Both the position numbers and the translations under genes were made by a program. 5,733 nt of DNA from Desulfuromonadales bacterium C00003107. GTDB lineage: Bacteria > Desulfobacterota > Desulfuromonadia > Desulfuromonadales > Syntrophotaleaceae. Below are positions 1-5,257 of the stretch, in pieces. Every line of letters starts with the position of its first letter. Position 1 is the first letter of the stretch. The stretch lies in contig MAXT01000250.1 of the NCBI GenBank assembly GCA_001751225.1, forward strand, positions 1 to 5,733, in the 5' to 3' direction. The notes beneath the pieces were generated by a model that was not told the origin of the DNA, made no database searches, and saw nothing but the letters and a program-made list of their open reading frames with translations.

Positions 1-14
1 GGGCACGGATGCCC
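1..14 (+). promoter_or_regulatory. fliC leader hairpin with GGA in the loop (candidate CsrA site 1)
   Basis: GGGCA (1-5) pairs perfectly with TGCCC (10-14) around a CGGA tetraloop (6-9). The hexamer CACGGA at 4-9 recurs at 26-31 over the fliC ribosome-binding site. A GGA in a hairpin loop upstream, with a second GGA in the Shine-Dalgarno, is the known arrangement for CsrA repression of flagellin mRNA, for example Bacillus subtilis hag. Seen: the hairpin and repeat. Inferred: CsrA binding. The stem may be longer, because the window starts at its first base. Confidence 0.4.
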
Positions 15-25
15 ACTCACAACTT

Positions 26-34
26 CACGGAGGA
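26..34 (+). promoter_or_regulatory. fliC ribosome-binding site (candidate CsrA site 2)
   Basis: GGAGG at 29-33 lies 7 nt before the ATG at 41, a strong Shine-Dalgarno that fixes the flagellin start. It sits in CACGGAGGA. Its CACGGA part repeats 22 nt upstream in the leader hairpin loop, and the 8-mer ACGGAGGA (27-34) recurs exactly before flaG (943-950). The RBS role is well supported; the CsrA role is inference. Confidence 0.8.
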
Positions 35-40
35 AATACC

Positions 41-871
41 ATGGCACTTACTATCAACACAAACGTACAATCACTCAACGCCCAGCGCAACTTGGGCAAA
101 TCCCAGGGAAGCCTGGCCAAATCCATGCAGCGTCTCTCTTCCGGCCTGCGCATCAACAGCGCCAAGGACGACGCCGCCGGCCTCGCCATCAGCGACCGCA
201 TGACCGCCCAGATTCGCGGCATGAATCAGGCGGCCCGTAACGCCAACGACGGCATCTCCCTGGCCCAGACCGCCGAAGGCGCCCTGGGTGAAGTCACCAA
301 CATGCTACAGCGCATGCGTGAACTGGCCGTCCAGTCGGCCAACGGCAGCAACACCACCGCCGACCGTACAGCACTTGACTCGGAATTCGGCGCGCTGAGT
401 ACGGAAATCGACCGCATCGCGGACACTACCCAGTTCAACGGCAAGACCTTGCTCGACGGCACCATGGCCTCCGGCGTCGACTTCCAGATAGGCGCCAACG
501 CCGGCCAGACCATCACGGTCAGCGTCGGCGATGCCAATACGGCCGTACTGGCCTCCGGCGATCTGGCTGGCGCTGCCATTGGTACCGCATCCGGGGCGCA
601 ATCGGCCATCAGTGTCCTGGATTCCGCCATCAACGACGTCGACACCATCCGCGGCGAACTCGGTGCGGTGCAGAACCGCTTCGAATCGACCATCGCCAAC
701 CTGAACAACGTCTCCGAGAACCTCTCGGCGGCGCGGTCGCGGATTCTCGATGCGGACATCGCTCAGGAAACCTCTAACATGACCAAGATGAATATCCTGC
801 AGCAAGCAGGTGTTTCCATCTTGTCCCAAGCCAACCAGACACCTCAGTTGGCACTGTCTCTGCTCGGTTAA
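41..871 (+). CDS. fliC: Flagellin, filament subunit
   Basis: This is the 276-residue flagellin exported through the flagellar type III apparatus and polymerised into the filament. The N-terminal D0/D1 region (about 1-140) opens with [18 protein letters not shown] and contains [21 protein letters not shown]. The C-terminal D1/D0 region (about 190-276) contains [29 protein letters not shown] and the final ALSLLG. The central variable part (about 140-190) is very short, so the protein is essentially D0/D1 with little surface domain, well below the roughly 500 residues of Salmonella FliC. Residues 89-101 ([13 protein letters not shown]) match the conserved helix that TLR5 recognises in beta/gammaproteobacterial flagellins. 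The start is set by GGAGG 7 nt upstream. It is first in a run with flaG, fliD, fliS and the fliT-like gene. Codon choice is strongly biased toward C-ending codons, as expected for a very highly expressed protein. Identification is secure; whether other flagellin copies exist cannot be seen. Confidence 0.97.
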   Translation: MALTINTNVQSLNAQRNLGKSQGSLAKSMQRLSSGLRINSAKDDAAGLAISDRMTAQIRGMNQAARNANDGISLAQTAEGALGEVTNMLQRMRELAVQSANGSNTTADRTALDSEFGALSTEIDRIADTTQFNGKTLLDGTMASGVDFQIGANAGQTITVSVGDANTAVLASGDLAGAAIGTASGAQSAISVLDSAINDVDTIRGELGAVQNRFESTIANLNNVSENLSAARSRILDADIAQETSNMTKMNILQQAGVSILSQANQTPQLALSLLG

Positions 872-893
872 TCTGGGAACTACCGAGGCTAAC

Positions 894-917
894 GGGGGAG
901 CGGCTCGCCGCTCCCCC
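894..917. other. Strong GC-rich hairpin between fliC and flaG
   Basis: GGGGGAGCGG (894-903) pairs perfectly with CCGCTCCCCC (908-917) around a CTCG loop (904-907), giving a 10-bp, almost all-GC stem 22 bp after the fliC stop. No T-tract follows on the + strand; the next bases are A-rich. The same holds on the - strand, so it is not a canonical intrinsic terminator. It may cause partial termination or protect the 3' end of fliC mRNA, keeping flagellin output above that of flaG and fliD. The structure is seen; the role is inferred. Confidence 0.7.
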
Positions 918-957
918 ACCCTTGAGACAAAAAAGTGATTGTACGGAGGACATATAA

Positions 958-1302
958 ATGAAAATCGAACAAGCCACCTTAAGCGGCCCGGCTACCGCTA
1001 AGTCCCCTTCGGGGGCCGAATCTATCGATCGCAACCGCGGAAAAGCTTCTGAACTACAGGAGCCTTCCCAAGACCCGAAAAAGGTTGCTCCGGAAGAGAT
1101 TCTGAACAAAATCAAGGAATTGACCGACAACGGCAATTTCACCGTCCGGTTTGAGCTTAACGAGCACGCCAGCCAGATGGTGATCCACCTGCTGGACGCC
1201 AAATCGGGAGAAGAGATTCGGCAGATACCACAGGAAGAACTGCTCACTATGAGCAAACGCTTGCGTGAATTGCGCGGCAATCTTGTCGATACCACCTCCT
1301 AA
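958..1302 (+). CDS. flaG: FlaG-family flagellar protein
   Basis: This 114-residue FlaG-family protein has a poorly conserved, polar N-terminus (1-45) and the family core at about 61-95. The core motif runs VRFELNEHASQMVIHLLDA, then KSGEEIRQIPQEELL, matching the FlaG pattern in which a beta-hairpin ends in E-x-I-R-Q-I-P. Length is typical. FlaG is encoded next to fliC or fliD in many polar flagellates; mutants in several species (Pseudomonas, Vibrio, Campylobacter) have altered, often longer, filaments, but the biochemical role is not settled. No signal peptide or membrane segment is seen. GGAGG at 945-949 is 8 nt before the ATG. The gene ends 16 bp before fliD, so the two are almost certainly co-transcribed. 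Two small hairpins lie within its first 20 codons. Confidence 0.93.
   Translation: MKIEQATLSGPATAKSPSGAESIDRNRGKASELQEPSQDPKKVAPEEILNKIKELTDNGNFTVRFELNEHASQMVIHLLDAKSGEEIRQIPQEELLTMSKRLRELRGNLVDTTS
982..1015 (+). other. Two consecutive hairpins in the first codons of flaG
   Basis: AGCGG (982-986) can pair with CCGCT (995-999). Just after, CCCC (1004-1007) pairs with GGGG (1012-1015) around a TTCG loop, the exceptionally stable C(UUCG)G tetraloop form in RNA. They lie 24-58 nt into flaG and follow the large hairpin at 894-917. They could slow RNA decay or ribosomes, but this is inference, and short GC palindromes in coding sequence can be accidental. Confidence 0.35.
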
Positions 1303-1318
1303 GCAGGAGAATTAACCC

Positions 1319-2647
1319 ATGTCGAGCATTACCTTTGGCGGCTTAGCTACCGGGATTGACACCAACACCATCGTTTCGGAGCTCATGCAACTCGAGCGTC
1401 AGCCTATCGAACGGCTGGAAAGGGACCGGGAGTATGTCAAGAATCGCCTGACAGCCTTTACCGATTTCGATAAAAAACTCGAATCTCTGCTGGCCAAATT
1501 TGAGAAACTCGACACCGACAACGAAATCGGTTCCTACCAGGCCACGGCAGCCAGCGAGGAGTTCTTCACTCCCTCGGCCTCCAGCTCCGCTGTTCCCGGT
1601 AGCTACCAGATCGAAGTTCAGACTCTGGCTCGGCAACAGAAGGATGTCAGCGATGCTGGCTATGCCAGCCGATCGGAGGCTAACTTCACGAGCGGCACCC
1701 TGAACGTCAACGGCACCGACATCACCATCGACAACGATTCTCTGAACAGTCTGGCGGATAAAATCAACGCCGCCAACAGTGGTGATACCCCCACAGGAGT
1801 ATCGGCCAGCATCATCAATGATGGTAGCGGCTACCGCATGATTTTATCGGGCGAAGATGCAGCTACCTCTTTTACCGCCAGTGTTGCGGGAGGCACTACA
1901 GCGAACGGTTACGCCGCTCTTTCCTTCACGAACACCCAACCTGCATCCTTGGCTACTATCGTGGTTGACGGTATTGCGATCACCGGCAACAGCAATACCT
2001 TCGAAGAAGCTATCCCTGGGGTCAGCATCACCGTTGACAAAGAAAATACACTCGGCGAATCGACCAATTTGACCGTGTCCGTAGACAAAGCGGGAGCGAA
2101 AACCCAGATCGAAGGGATGGTTTCAGCCTACAACGATATCATCAACTTTCTGGATCAACAGAAGGACGCTGGCTGGGGCAACGATTCCGGATTCAGATCG
2201 GCCAAAAGGCGGCTGCAAAACTTACTGGTTACTTCCGTCAACGGTAGCGGCAACGTCCAAAGTCTTTCCCAGCTGGGTCTGGAAACCCAACGGGACGGCA
2301 CCCTGACCATCGACAGCAGCACCCTTGATGAGGTCATTAGCACCGACCTGGAAAGTATCGAGAAGCTGCTGGCCGGCGAAGACGGCGTAGAAGGGATATC
2401 TTCCCAGTTCATTTCTTATCTGGAAGATATTACCGACTCTGTCGACGGCCTGCTGCCTAGCCGCAAGGACAGTAGCGACCGGGAAATTCGCCGCTTTGAT
2501 CAGAGCATTTTCAATATGGAAGCACGGATGGACAAACGGGAGGATACACTAAGGGCCCAGTTTACTTCACTGGAGACCCTGATCAGCTCTATGAACCAAC
2601 AGAGTGCCTTCCTGACTCAACAGTTAAGCCAGTTGAACAACTACTAA
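1319..2647 (+). CDS. fliD: Flagellar filament capping protein (hook-associated protein 2)
   Basis: FliD forms the oligomeric cap at the filament tip and guides flagellin subunits into place as they leave the export channel; it may also act as an adhesin. The 442-residue length is close to the enteric protein of about 470. The N-terminal domain (about 1-100) begins with the diagnostic GGLATGIDTNTIVSELM, then QLERQPIERLE and a predicted helical stretch. The middle is rich in Ser, Thr, Asn and Gly, as in the exposed cap domains. A flagellin-IN-like segment (about 195-240, with EEAIPGVSITV) precedes the C-terminal FliD domain (about 255-435), which ends in the Gln- and Ser-rich coiled coil SSMNQQSAFLTQQLSQLNNY needed for cap assembly. 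The ATG at 1319 has AGGAGA at 1305-1310. The gene ends with tandem stops, TAATAA. The FliT-like product two genes downstream is the expected export chaperone. Confidence 0.96.
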   Translation: MSSITFGGLATGIDTNTIVSELMQLERQPIERLERDREYVKNRLTAFTDFDKKLESLLAKFEKLDTDNEIGSYQATAASEEFFTPSASSSAVPGSYQIEVQTLARQQKDVSDAGYASRSEANFTSGTLNVNGTDITIDNDSLNSLADKINAANSGDTPTGVSASIINDGSGYRMILSGEDAATSFTASVAGGTTANGYAALSFTNTQPASLATIVVDGIAITGNSNTFEEAIPGVSITVDKENTLGESTNLTVSVDKAGAKTQIEGMVSAYNDIINFLDQQKDAGWGNDSGFRSAKRRLQNLLVTSVNGSGNVQSLSQLGLETQRDGTLTIDSSTLDEVISTDLESIEKLLAGEDGVEGISSQFISYLEDITDSVDGLLPSRKDSSDREIRRFDQSIFNMEARMDKREDTLRAQFTSLETLISSMNQQSAFLTQQLSQLNNY

Positions 2648-2682
2648 TAAGTTTTCACCCGTACTATCTAAAGGACCACCCT

Positions 2683-3117
2683 ATGAATGCTTATCTGAAT
2701 CAGTATAAGAGCAATCAGTTCGATACCGCATCTCGGGAACAGATCCTGATCATGCTCTACGATGGTGCGATCCGCTTTACGCGTCAGGCCATTAACGCCC
2801 TGGAAACCGGAGATCAAAGCGGCAAGATCCTGGGCATTCAAAAAGCCATGGCCATCGTAGCCGAATTCCGCAATACCTTGGACCACAAGATTGGTGGTGA
2901 GATCGCAGCCAATCTCGATTCCTTATACGAATATATGATCCAGTGCCTGGCTCAAGCCAACCTCAAAAACGATCCGCAACCTCTGCAGGTGGTGGATGGA
3001 CTTCTCAGTGATCTGCGAGCTACGTGGAAAGAAGCCATCGATATCGCTCGCAAGGAGTATCATCAAAAAGCCAGTGTAGCCAACGGCGATTACGCCCCTC
3101 TAAAAGCCCACTTGTAG
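2683..3117 (+). CDS. fliS: Flagellin export chaperone FliS
   Basis: FliS is a small cytoplasmic four-helix-bundle chaperone that wraps the disordered C-terminal D0 segment of FliC, prevents premature polymerisation and delivers flagellin to FlhA. The 144 residues show the family landmarks: an N-terminal AYLNQYKSNQ with TASREQILIMLYDGAIRF (15-32), a helix containing IQKAMAIVAEFRNTLD (52-67), the signature KIGGEIAANLDSLYEYM (69-85), and a last conserved helix around LLSDLRATWKEAI. The ATG at 2683 is preceded by AAAGGA (2670-2675). It lies 35 bp after fliD. Its TAG stop (3115-3117) overlaps the purine-rich ribosome-binding site of the next gene, which suggests translational coupling. Confidence 0.96.
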   Translation: MNAYLNQYKSNQFDTASREQILIMLYDGAIRFTRQAINALETGDQSGKILGIQKAMAIVAEFRNTLDHKIGGEIAANLDSLYEYMIQCLAQANLKNDPQPLQVVDGLLSDLRATWKEAIDIARKEYHQKASVANGDYAPLKAHL

Positions 3118-3129
3118 GGAGGGGTCATT

Positions 3130-3531
3130 ATGTCACTGGAACATCTGATTGAAAAATCCAGCGTAGGGTATCAGGGTATGCTCGACCATTTGGCGATTAT
3201 ATCCGGAATGCTGAAAGGTGCTCACCCTACAGGTATCGGCCAGGCTCTTGAACACTGGCATTCCCTGTTGCAGGAAACGCGACAACTCGATACCCGAATC
3301 GATCAGCATCGCTCAACGACCCCACAAAACAACCTATTGCCACGCTTCGAGCAGCGCACTGAACTGATGCGCCAGGTAGCTCTGCAGTGTCAGCAGGTCT
3401 ACTCCCAAGCCAACTTGTTAAAGGCCATGGTCAGCGATGAATTGAATAAACTCCAGCACGGCCGCAAAGCCCTGGGAGGCTATAAGGGATCTTCGAACAA
3501 TAAAGGCTCCCGACTCACCGCCAGCCTCTAA
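3130..3531 (+). CDS. FliT/FlgN-like flagellar export chaperone
   Basis: This is a 133-residue, mostly helical, Gln- and Leu-rich cytoplasmic protein with no signal peptide or membrane segment. Its best landmark is the C-terminal DELNKLQHGRKALGGYK (103-119), which resembles the 'L-x-x-GRKAL-x-x-Y' end found in many FliT- and FlgN-family chaperones; the rest is too variable to recognise alone. Position supports the assignment: it lies 12 bp after fliS, where fliT usually sits. FliT binds the C-terminus of FliD and, in enterics, also inhibits FlhDC; that second role cannot be assumed here. An FlgN-type chaperone for FlgK/FlgL is the main alternative, so no symbol is given. GGAGGGG (3118-3124) 5 nt before the ATG supports this start. 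The tail after residue 119 is basic and low-complexity. Confidence 0.75.
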   Translation: MSLEHLIEKSSVGYQGMLDHLAIISGMLKGAHPTGIGQALEHWHSLLQETRQLDTRIDQHRSTTPQNNLLPRFEQRTELMRQVALQCQQVYSQANLLKAMVSDELNKLQHGRKALGGYKGSSNNKGSRLTASL

Positions 3532-3535
3532 TGCA

Positions 3536-3563
3536 CTGTCCTTTTTAGAGAGAAGGCCGACAG
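3536..3563 (+). other. Weak hairpin just after the flagellar operon
   Basis: CTGTC (3536-3540) pairs with GACAG (3559-3563). Inside it the pyrimidine run at 3541-3546 can pair with AGAAGG-type bases (3551-3556), including G-U pairs, with a two-base bulge. It starts 5 bp after the fliT-like stop. There is no following T-tract, so a terminator role is doubtful; it could mark the processed 3' end of the flagellar transcript. Confidence 0.3.
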
Positions 3564-3602
3564 ATTAACGGGTAATACTATTTGCGATTAACAGGATTAC
3601 AC
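3563..3602. repeat. Imperfect direct repeats over the putative PilZ promoter
   Basis: GATTAACGGGTAATAC (3563-3578) and GATTAACAGGATTACAC (3586-3602) share an identical GATTAAC and similar following bases, spaced 23 bp start to start, about two helical turns. The first lies upstream of, and the second overlaps, the candidate -35 box and spacer. This geometry suits a regulator binding on one DNA face. The repeat is seen; a regulator is inferred and not identified. Confidence 0.45.
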
Positions 3603-3610
3603 GCTATGAT
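3582..3610 (+). promoter_or_regulatory. Candidate sigma-70-type promoter for the PilZ pair
   Basis: TTGCGA (3582-3587) matches the -35 consensus at four of six positions and TATGAT (3605-3610) matches the -10 at five of six, with an ideal 17-bp spacer. Transcription would start near 3617, leaving a leader of about 150 nt before the ATG at 3769. It is the best promoter-like pair I found in the 237-bp gap; no sigma-54 or sigma-28 element with correct spacing was found. Confidence 0.5.
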
Positions 3611-3619
3611 GGCGCTCAT

Positions 3620-3645
3620 TCGCCTGGAGATATTGCATTAGGCGA
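3620..3645 (+). other. Stem-loop at the 5' end of the predicted PilZ leader
   Basis: TCGCCT (3620-3625) pairs with AGGCGA (3640-3645) around a 14-nt loop that begins with GGA. If transcription starts near 3617, this would be the 5'-terminal structure of the message. CGCC (3621-3624) could instead pair with GGCG (3611-3614) upstream, but that arm would lie outside the predicted transcript. A role in stability or in RNA-protein binding is possible but unproven. Confidence 0.35.
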
Positions 3646-3651
3646 CACCTA

Positions 3652-3686
3652 GGGGTAATCACCGGCAGATTCCGACACCCCGTTTT
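3652..3686 (+). terminator. Weak terminator-like or leader structure
   Basis: GGGGT (3652-3656) can pair with ACCCC (3677-3681), enclosing CGG (3663-3665) with CCG (3672-3674); TTTT follows at 3683-3686. This vaguely resembles an intrinsic terminator or attenuator, but the stem is interrupted and the T-run is short. It lies within the predicted leader, so it could end flagellar read-through or attenuate the PilZ transcript. Low confidence. Confidence 0.22.
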
Positions 3687-3768
3687 GGCAAGACTCCATA
3701 TTTGTTTTCCTGATGGCAAGAGGGCCACTGCCTGACAATGTCATCCATGCAACCATCGAAACTTCATC

Positions 3769-4434
3769 ATGCTAGCCCTTGACCATCTAAAAAAACATCG
3801 TACCGTCATGATTTCACTGCCAATCTCCGGTGAACAACCGCTGACCCTGGAATGCGTGGCGCGCCGCCGTTCCGTCGACTTGGTTGACGCTGCCTTTTTG
3901 CCGGGACAGCTGCCCCTCAAAAGTCTGGACCTGAACGGCACCTGCCGACTGTTCTTTGAGGACGAAGGGCGCACCTTTCGGCTTCAGGCCAAGACAGAAG
4001 AGATCATTGACAGCGAAAAATTGCTCCTTAAAGCCATCCAAACGACCCTGAAATATGGCGAAAGAGAGTATTTTCGAGTCAACGCAGATTTTACAGTCAA
4101 ATACCGCCTCCTCACTGATGACGCGGATGTACGCACCCGCCAGTTCAATGGTCAAATGAACCTCAGCGGTAACGGCATACTTATTCCTCTGAATGAACGG
4201 GTACGAGACGGCCAGAAGTTTTCCCTTACCCTGATTCTATGCCAGGACCCGCTTAAGGTGGTGCGTTGCACTGCTCAGGTGGTACGAACCTGCCCCCTTG
4301 CCGATGGGCTCAAAGGTGTCGGGCTGCATTTCACCGAAATCGAGCCCCCCGACCGTGACGCCCTGATTGCCTTCTGCATGTCCGCCCAGCGATTGGAATT
4401 GCGCAATAAGGTGCAAACCACAGATCTGACTTAA
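3769..4434 (+). CDS. PilZ domain c-di-GMP-binding protein (first of two)
   Basis: This is a 221-residue soluble protein with an N-terminal beta-rich region (about 10-92), reminiscent of the YcgR-type N-terminal domain, followed by a PilZ domain (about 96-205). The two c-di-GMP-binding motifs are intact: RxxxR as R99-E-Y-F-R103 and NxSxxG as N131-L-S-G-N-G136. A C-terminal helix contains FCMSAQRLELRNKVQ. PilZ proteins of this layout bind c-di-GMP and act on a partner; near flagellar genes a motor-brake or motility role is reasonable, but partner and target are unknown. No membrane segment is seen. The ATG at 3769 has no Shine-Dalgarno; an in-frame stop (TGA, 3733-3735) and no earlier in-frame start limit the options. 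The internal ATG at 3808 also lacks one. The start at 3769 is preferred because it retains residues that align with the next gene. That gene begins 25 bp downstream. Confidence 0.88.
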   Translation: MLALDHLKKHRTVMISLPISGEQPLTLECVARRRSVDLVDAAFLPGQLPLKSLDLNGTCRLFFEDEGRTFRLQAKTEEIIDSEKLLLKAIQTTLKYGEREYFRVNADFTVKYRLLTDDADVRTRQFNGQMNLSGNGILIPLNERVRDGQKFSLTLILCQDPLKVVRCTAQVVRTCPLADGLKGVGLHFTEIEPPDRDALIAFCMSAQRLELRNKVQTTDLT

Positions 4435-4459
4435 CGTCATCGAACAGGGAGTACGCGCC

Positions 4460-5167
4460 ATGCCCTCCTCCCCCACGCCCCCCACCGGAAAAATACTGGA
4501 AAGCTTTGCCGACTGTCGCATGGTCAAAGCAACCATCCCCCTGCTACGGGAAGAGTCACTGCATCTCGATGGCGTGATCAAAAACTTTACCGATTCTTCA
4601 CTGACAATTCAGTTTCCCGCCCAGACCCTGCCTGTTGCCGACTTGGCCAAAGAAGGCCGTTGGCGTATTACCTTTGACAAGGGGCTATCATTCTTGACCA
4701 TCTGGGCCAAACTGTCCGTTCTGCTCAATCCCAACCACGCACAACTCGACATCATTGGCTCAGAATCGAACCACTATGCCCGACGGGACCACCGCGTAGA
4801 TACTGAGATCTACCTGCGCTTCTGGCAGGCTGGGGACGGCAGACAGGAGTTGCCACCCCACCGCGCTCGGGTGAATCTCAGTGGCTACGGCATCAGCTTT
4901 AGCGCCGAAGCGGCCCTAGCCGCCAACAGTCTGGTTGAACTGGAATTATTTTTACCGGGGGGGACCCTAGAGAAAGTGCGCTGCGTCGGTCGCGTTATTC
5001 GCGGCAGCAACCAGAAGGAGCACCATTCCGTAACAGCCCTGGAGCTGGTCAATCCCTGTCAGGACGACATCGAAAAGATTTTCAACTTCTGCATGACGGA
5101 ACAGTTTCGGGATATGCAACAGAAGGCCCGCATGCTTGCGTCCAGCATGGGCCCAGAGAACAGCTGA
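4460..5167 (+). CDS. PilZ domain c-di-GMP-binding protein (second of two)
   Basis: This 235-residue soluble protein has the same plan as its upstream neighbour: an N-terminal beta-rich domain (about 20-100), then PilZ (about 105-215) and a C-terminal helix. The c-di-GMP motifs are R108-R-D-H-R112 (RxxxR) and N139-L-S-G-Y-G144 (NxSxxG), both intact. The ends also match: FNFCMTEQFRDMQQKAR here against FCMSAQRLELRNKVQ in the first copy, supporting an old tandem duplication. Elsewhere the two are clearly diverged, so they probably differ in partner or ligand affinity. AGGGAG (4446-4451) gives a normal ribosome-binding site 8 nt before ATG 4460; the 25-bp gap implies one operon. The first ten residues are Pro/Ser/Thr-rich and probably disordered. 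A flagellar target is suggested only by location; regulation of exopolysaccharide or pili is possible. Confidence 0.88.
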   Translation: MPSSPTPPTGKILESFADCRMVKATIPLLREESLHLDGVIKNFTDSSLTIQFPAQTLPVADLAKEGRWRITFDKGLSFLTIWAKLSVLLNPNHAQLDIIGSESNHYARRDHRVDTEIYLRFWQAGDGRQELPPHRARVNLSGYGISFSAEAALAANSLVELELFLPGGTLEKVRCVGRVIRGSNQKEHHSVTALELVNPCQDDIEKIFNFCMTEQFRDMQQKARMLASSMGPENS

Positions 5168-5257
5168 TCCAATCGGAAGCAAGATGCTTCACCACGAAGG
5201 ATGGAGGACTAACACCTTATCCTGGTTAAAAATTCTTTGCGGTTTGGTGCAAACACC
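5168..5257. other. Convergent intergenic region, no clear bidirectional terminator
   Basis: This 90-bp gap separates the second PilZ gene from the stop of the opposing GGDEF gene. It holds only short stems: GAAGC/GCTTC (5176-5180 with 5186-5190) and GTTTG/CAAAC (5242-5246 with 5250-5254). Read on the - strand, the second is followed about nine bases later by TTTTT, a poor match to an intrinsic terminator. Termination may depend on Rho or on read-through. Confidence 0.4.

Noticed and set aside
226..759. 177-codon open frame on the - strand inside fliC
   Set aside because: It is antisense to the highly biased, GC-rich flagellin gene; the protein has no recognisable motif and the codon bias of fliC explains the lack of stops.
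922..957. Possible internal promoter for flaG (TTGAGA ... ATATAA)
   Set aside because: The spacer between the two boxes is 24 bp, too long for sigma-70, and the -10 would abut the start codon.
774..1295. 173-codon open frame on the - strand across the fliC end and flaG
   Set aside because: It spans the intergenic hairpin and opposes two well-supported genes; the translation shows no family features.
3556..3563. GCCGACAG resembling a sigma-28 (FliA) -10 box GCCGATAA
   Set aside because: No TAAA-like -35 box lies at the proper distance upstream; the position holds GTC-type bases.
3571..3585. Sigma-54-like element (GG...TTTGC)
   Set aside because: The GG and GC dinucleotides are 11 bp apart instead of the strictly required 10, and the -24 box is otherwise poor.
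3626..3636. TGG...TTGCAT resembling a sigma-54 promoter
   Set aside because: Only 7 bp separate GG and GC, far from the required 10.
3594..3690. Possible c-di-GMP-I (GEMM) riboswitch upstream of the PilZ genes
   Set aside because: The location would fit, but the conserved GEMM core (AGGGCAAACC-type segment, GAAA tetraloop and its receptor) is not seen; only a vague GGGGTAATCACC similarity remains.
3808..3810. Alternative start ATG for the first PilZ protein
   Set aside because: It has no better ribosome-binding site than ATG 3769 and would remove residues that align with the second PilZ protein.
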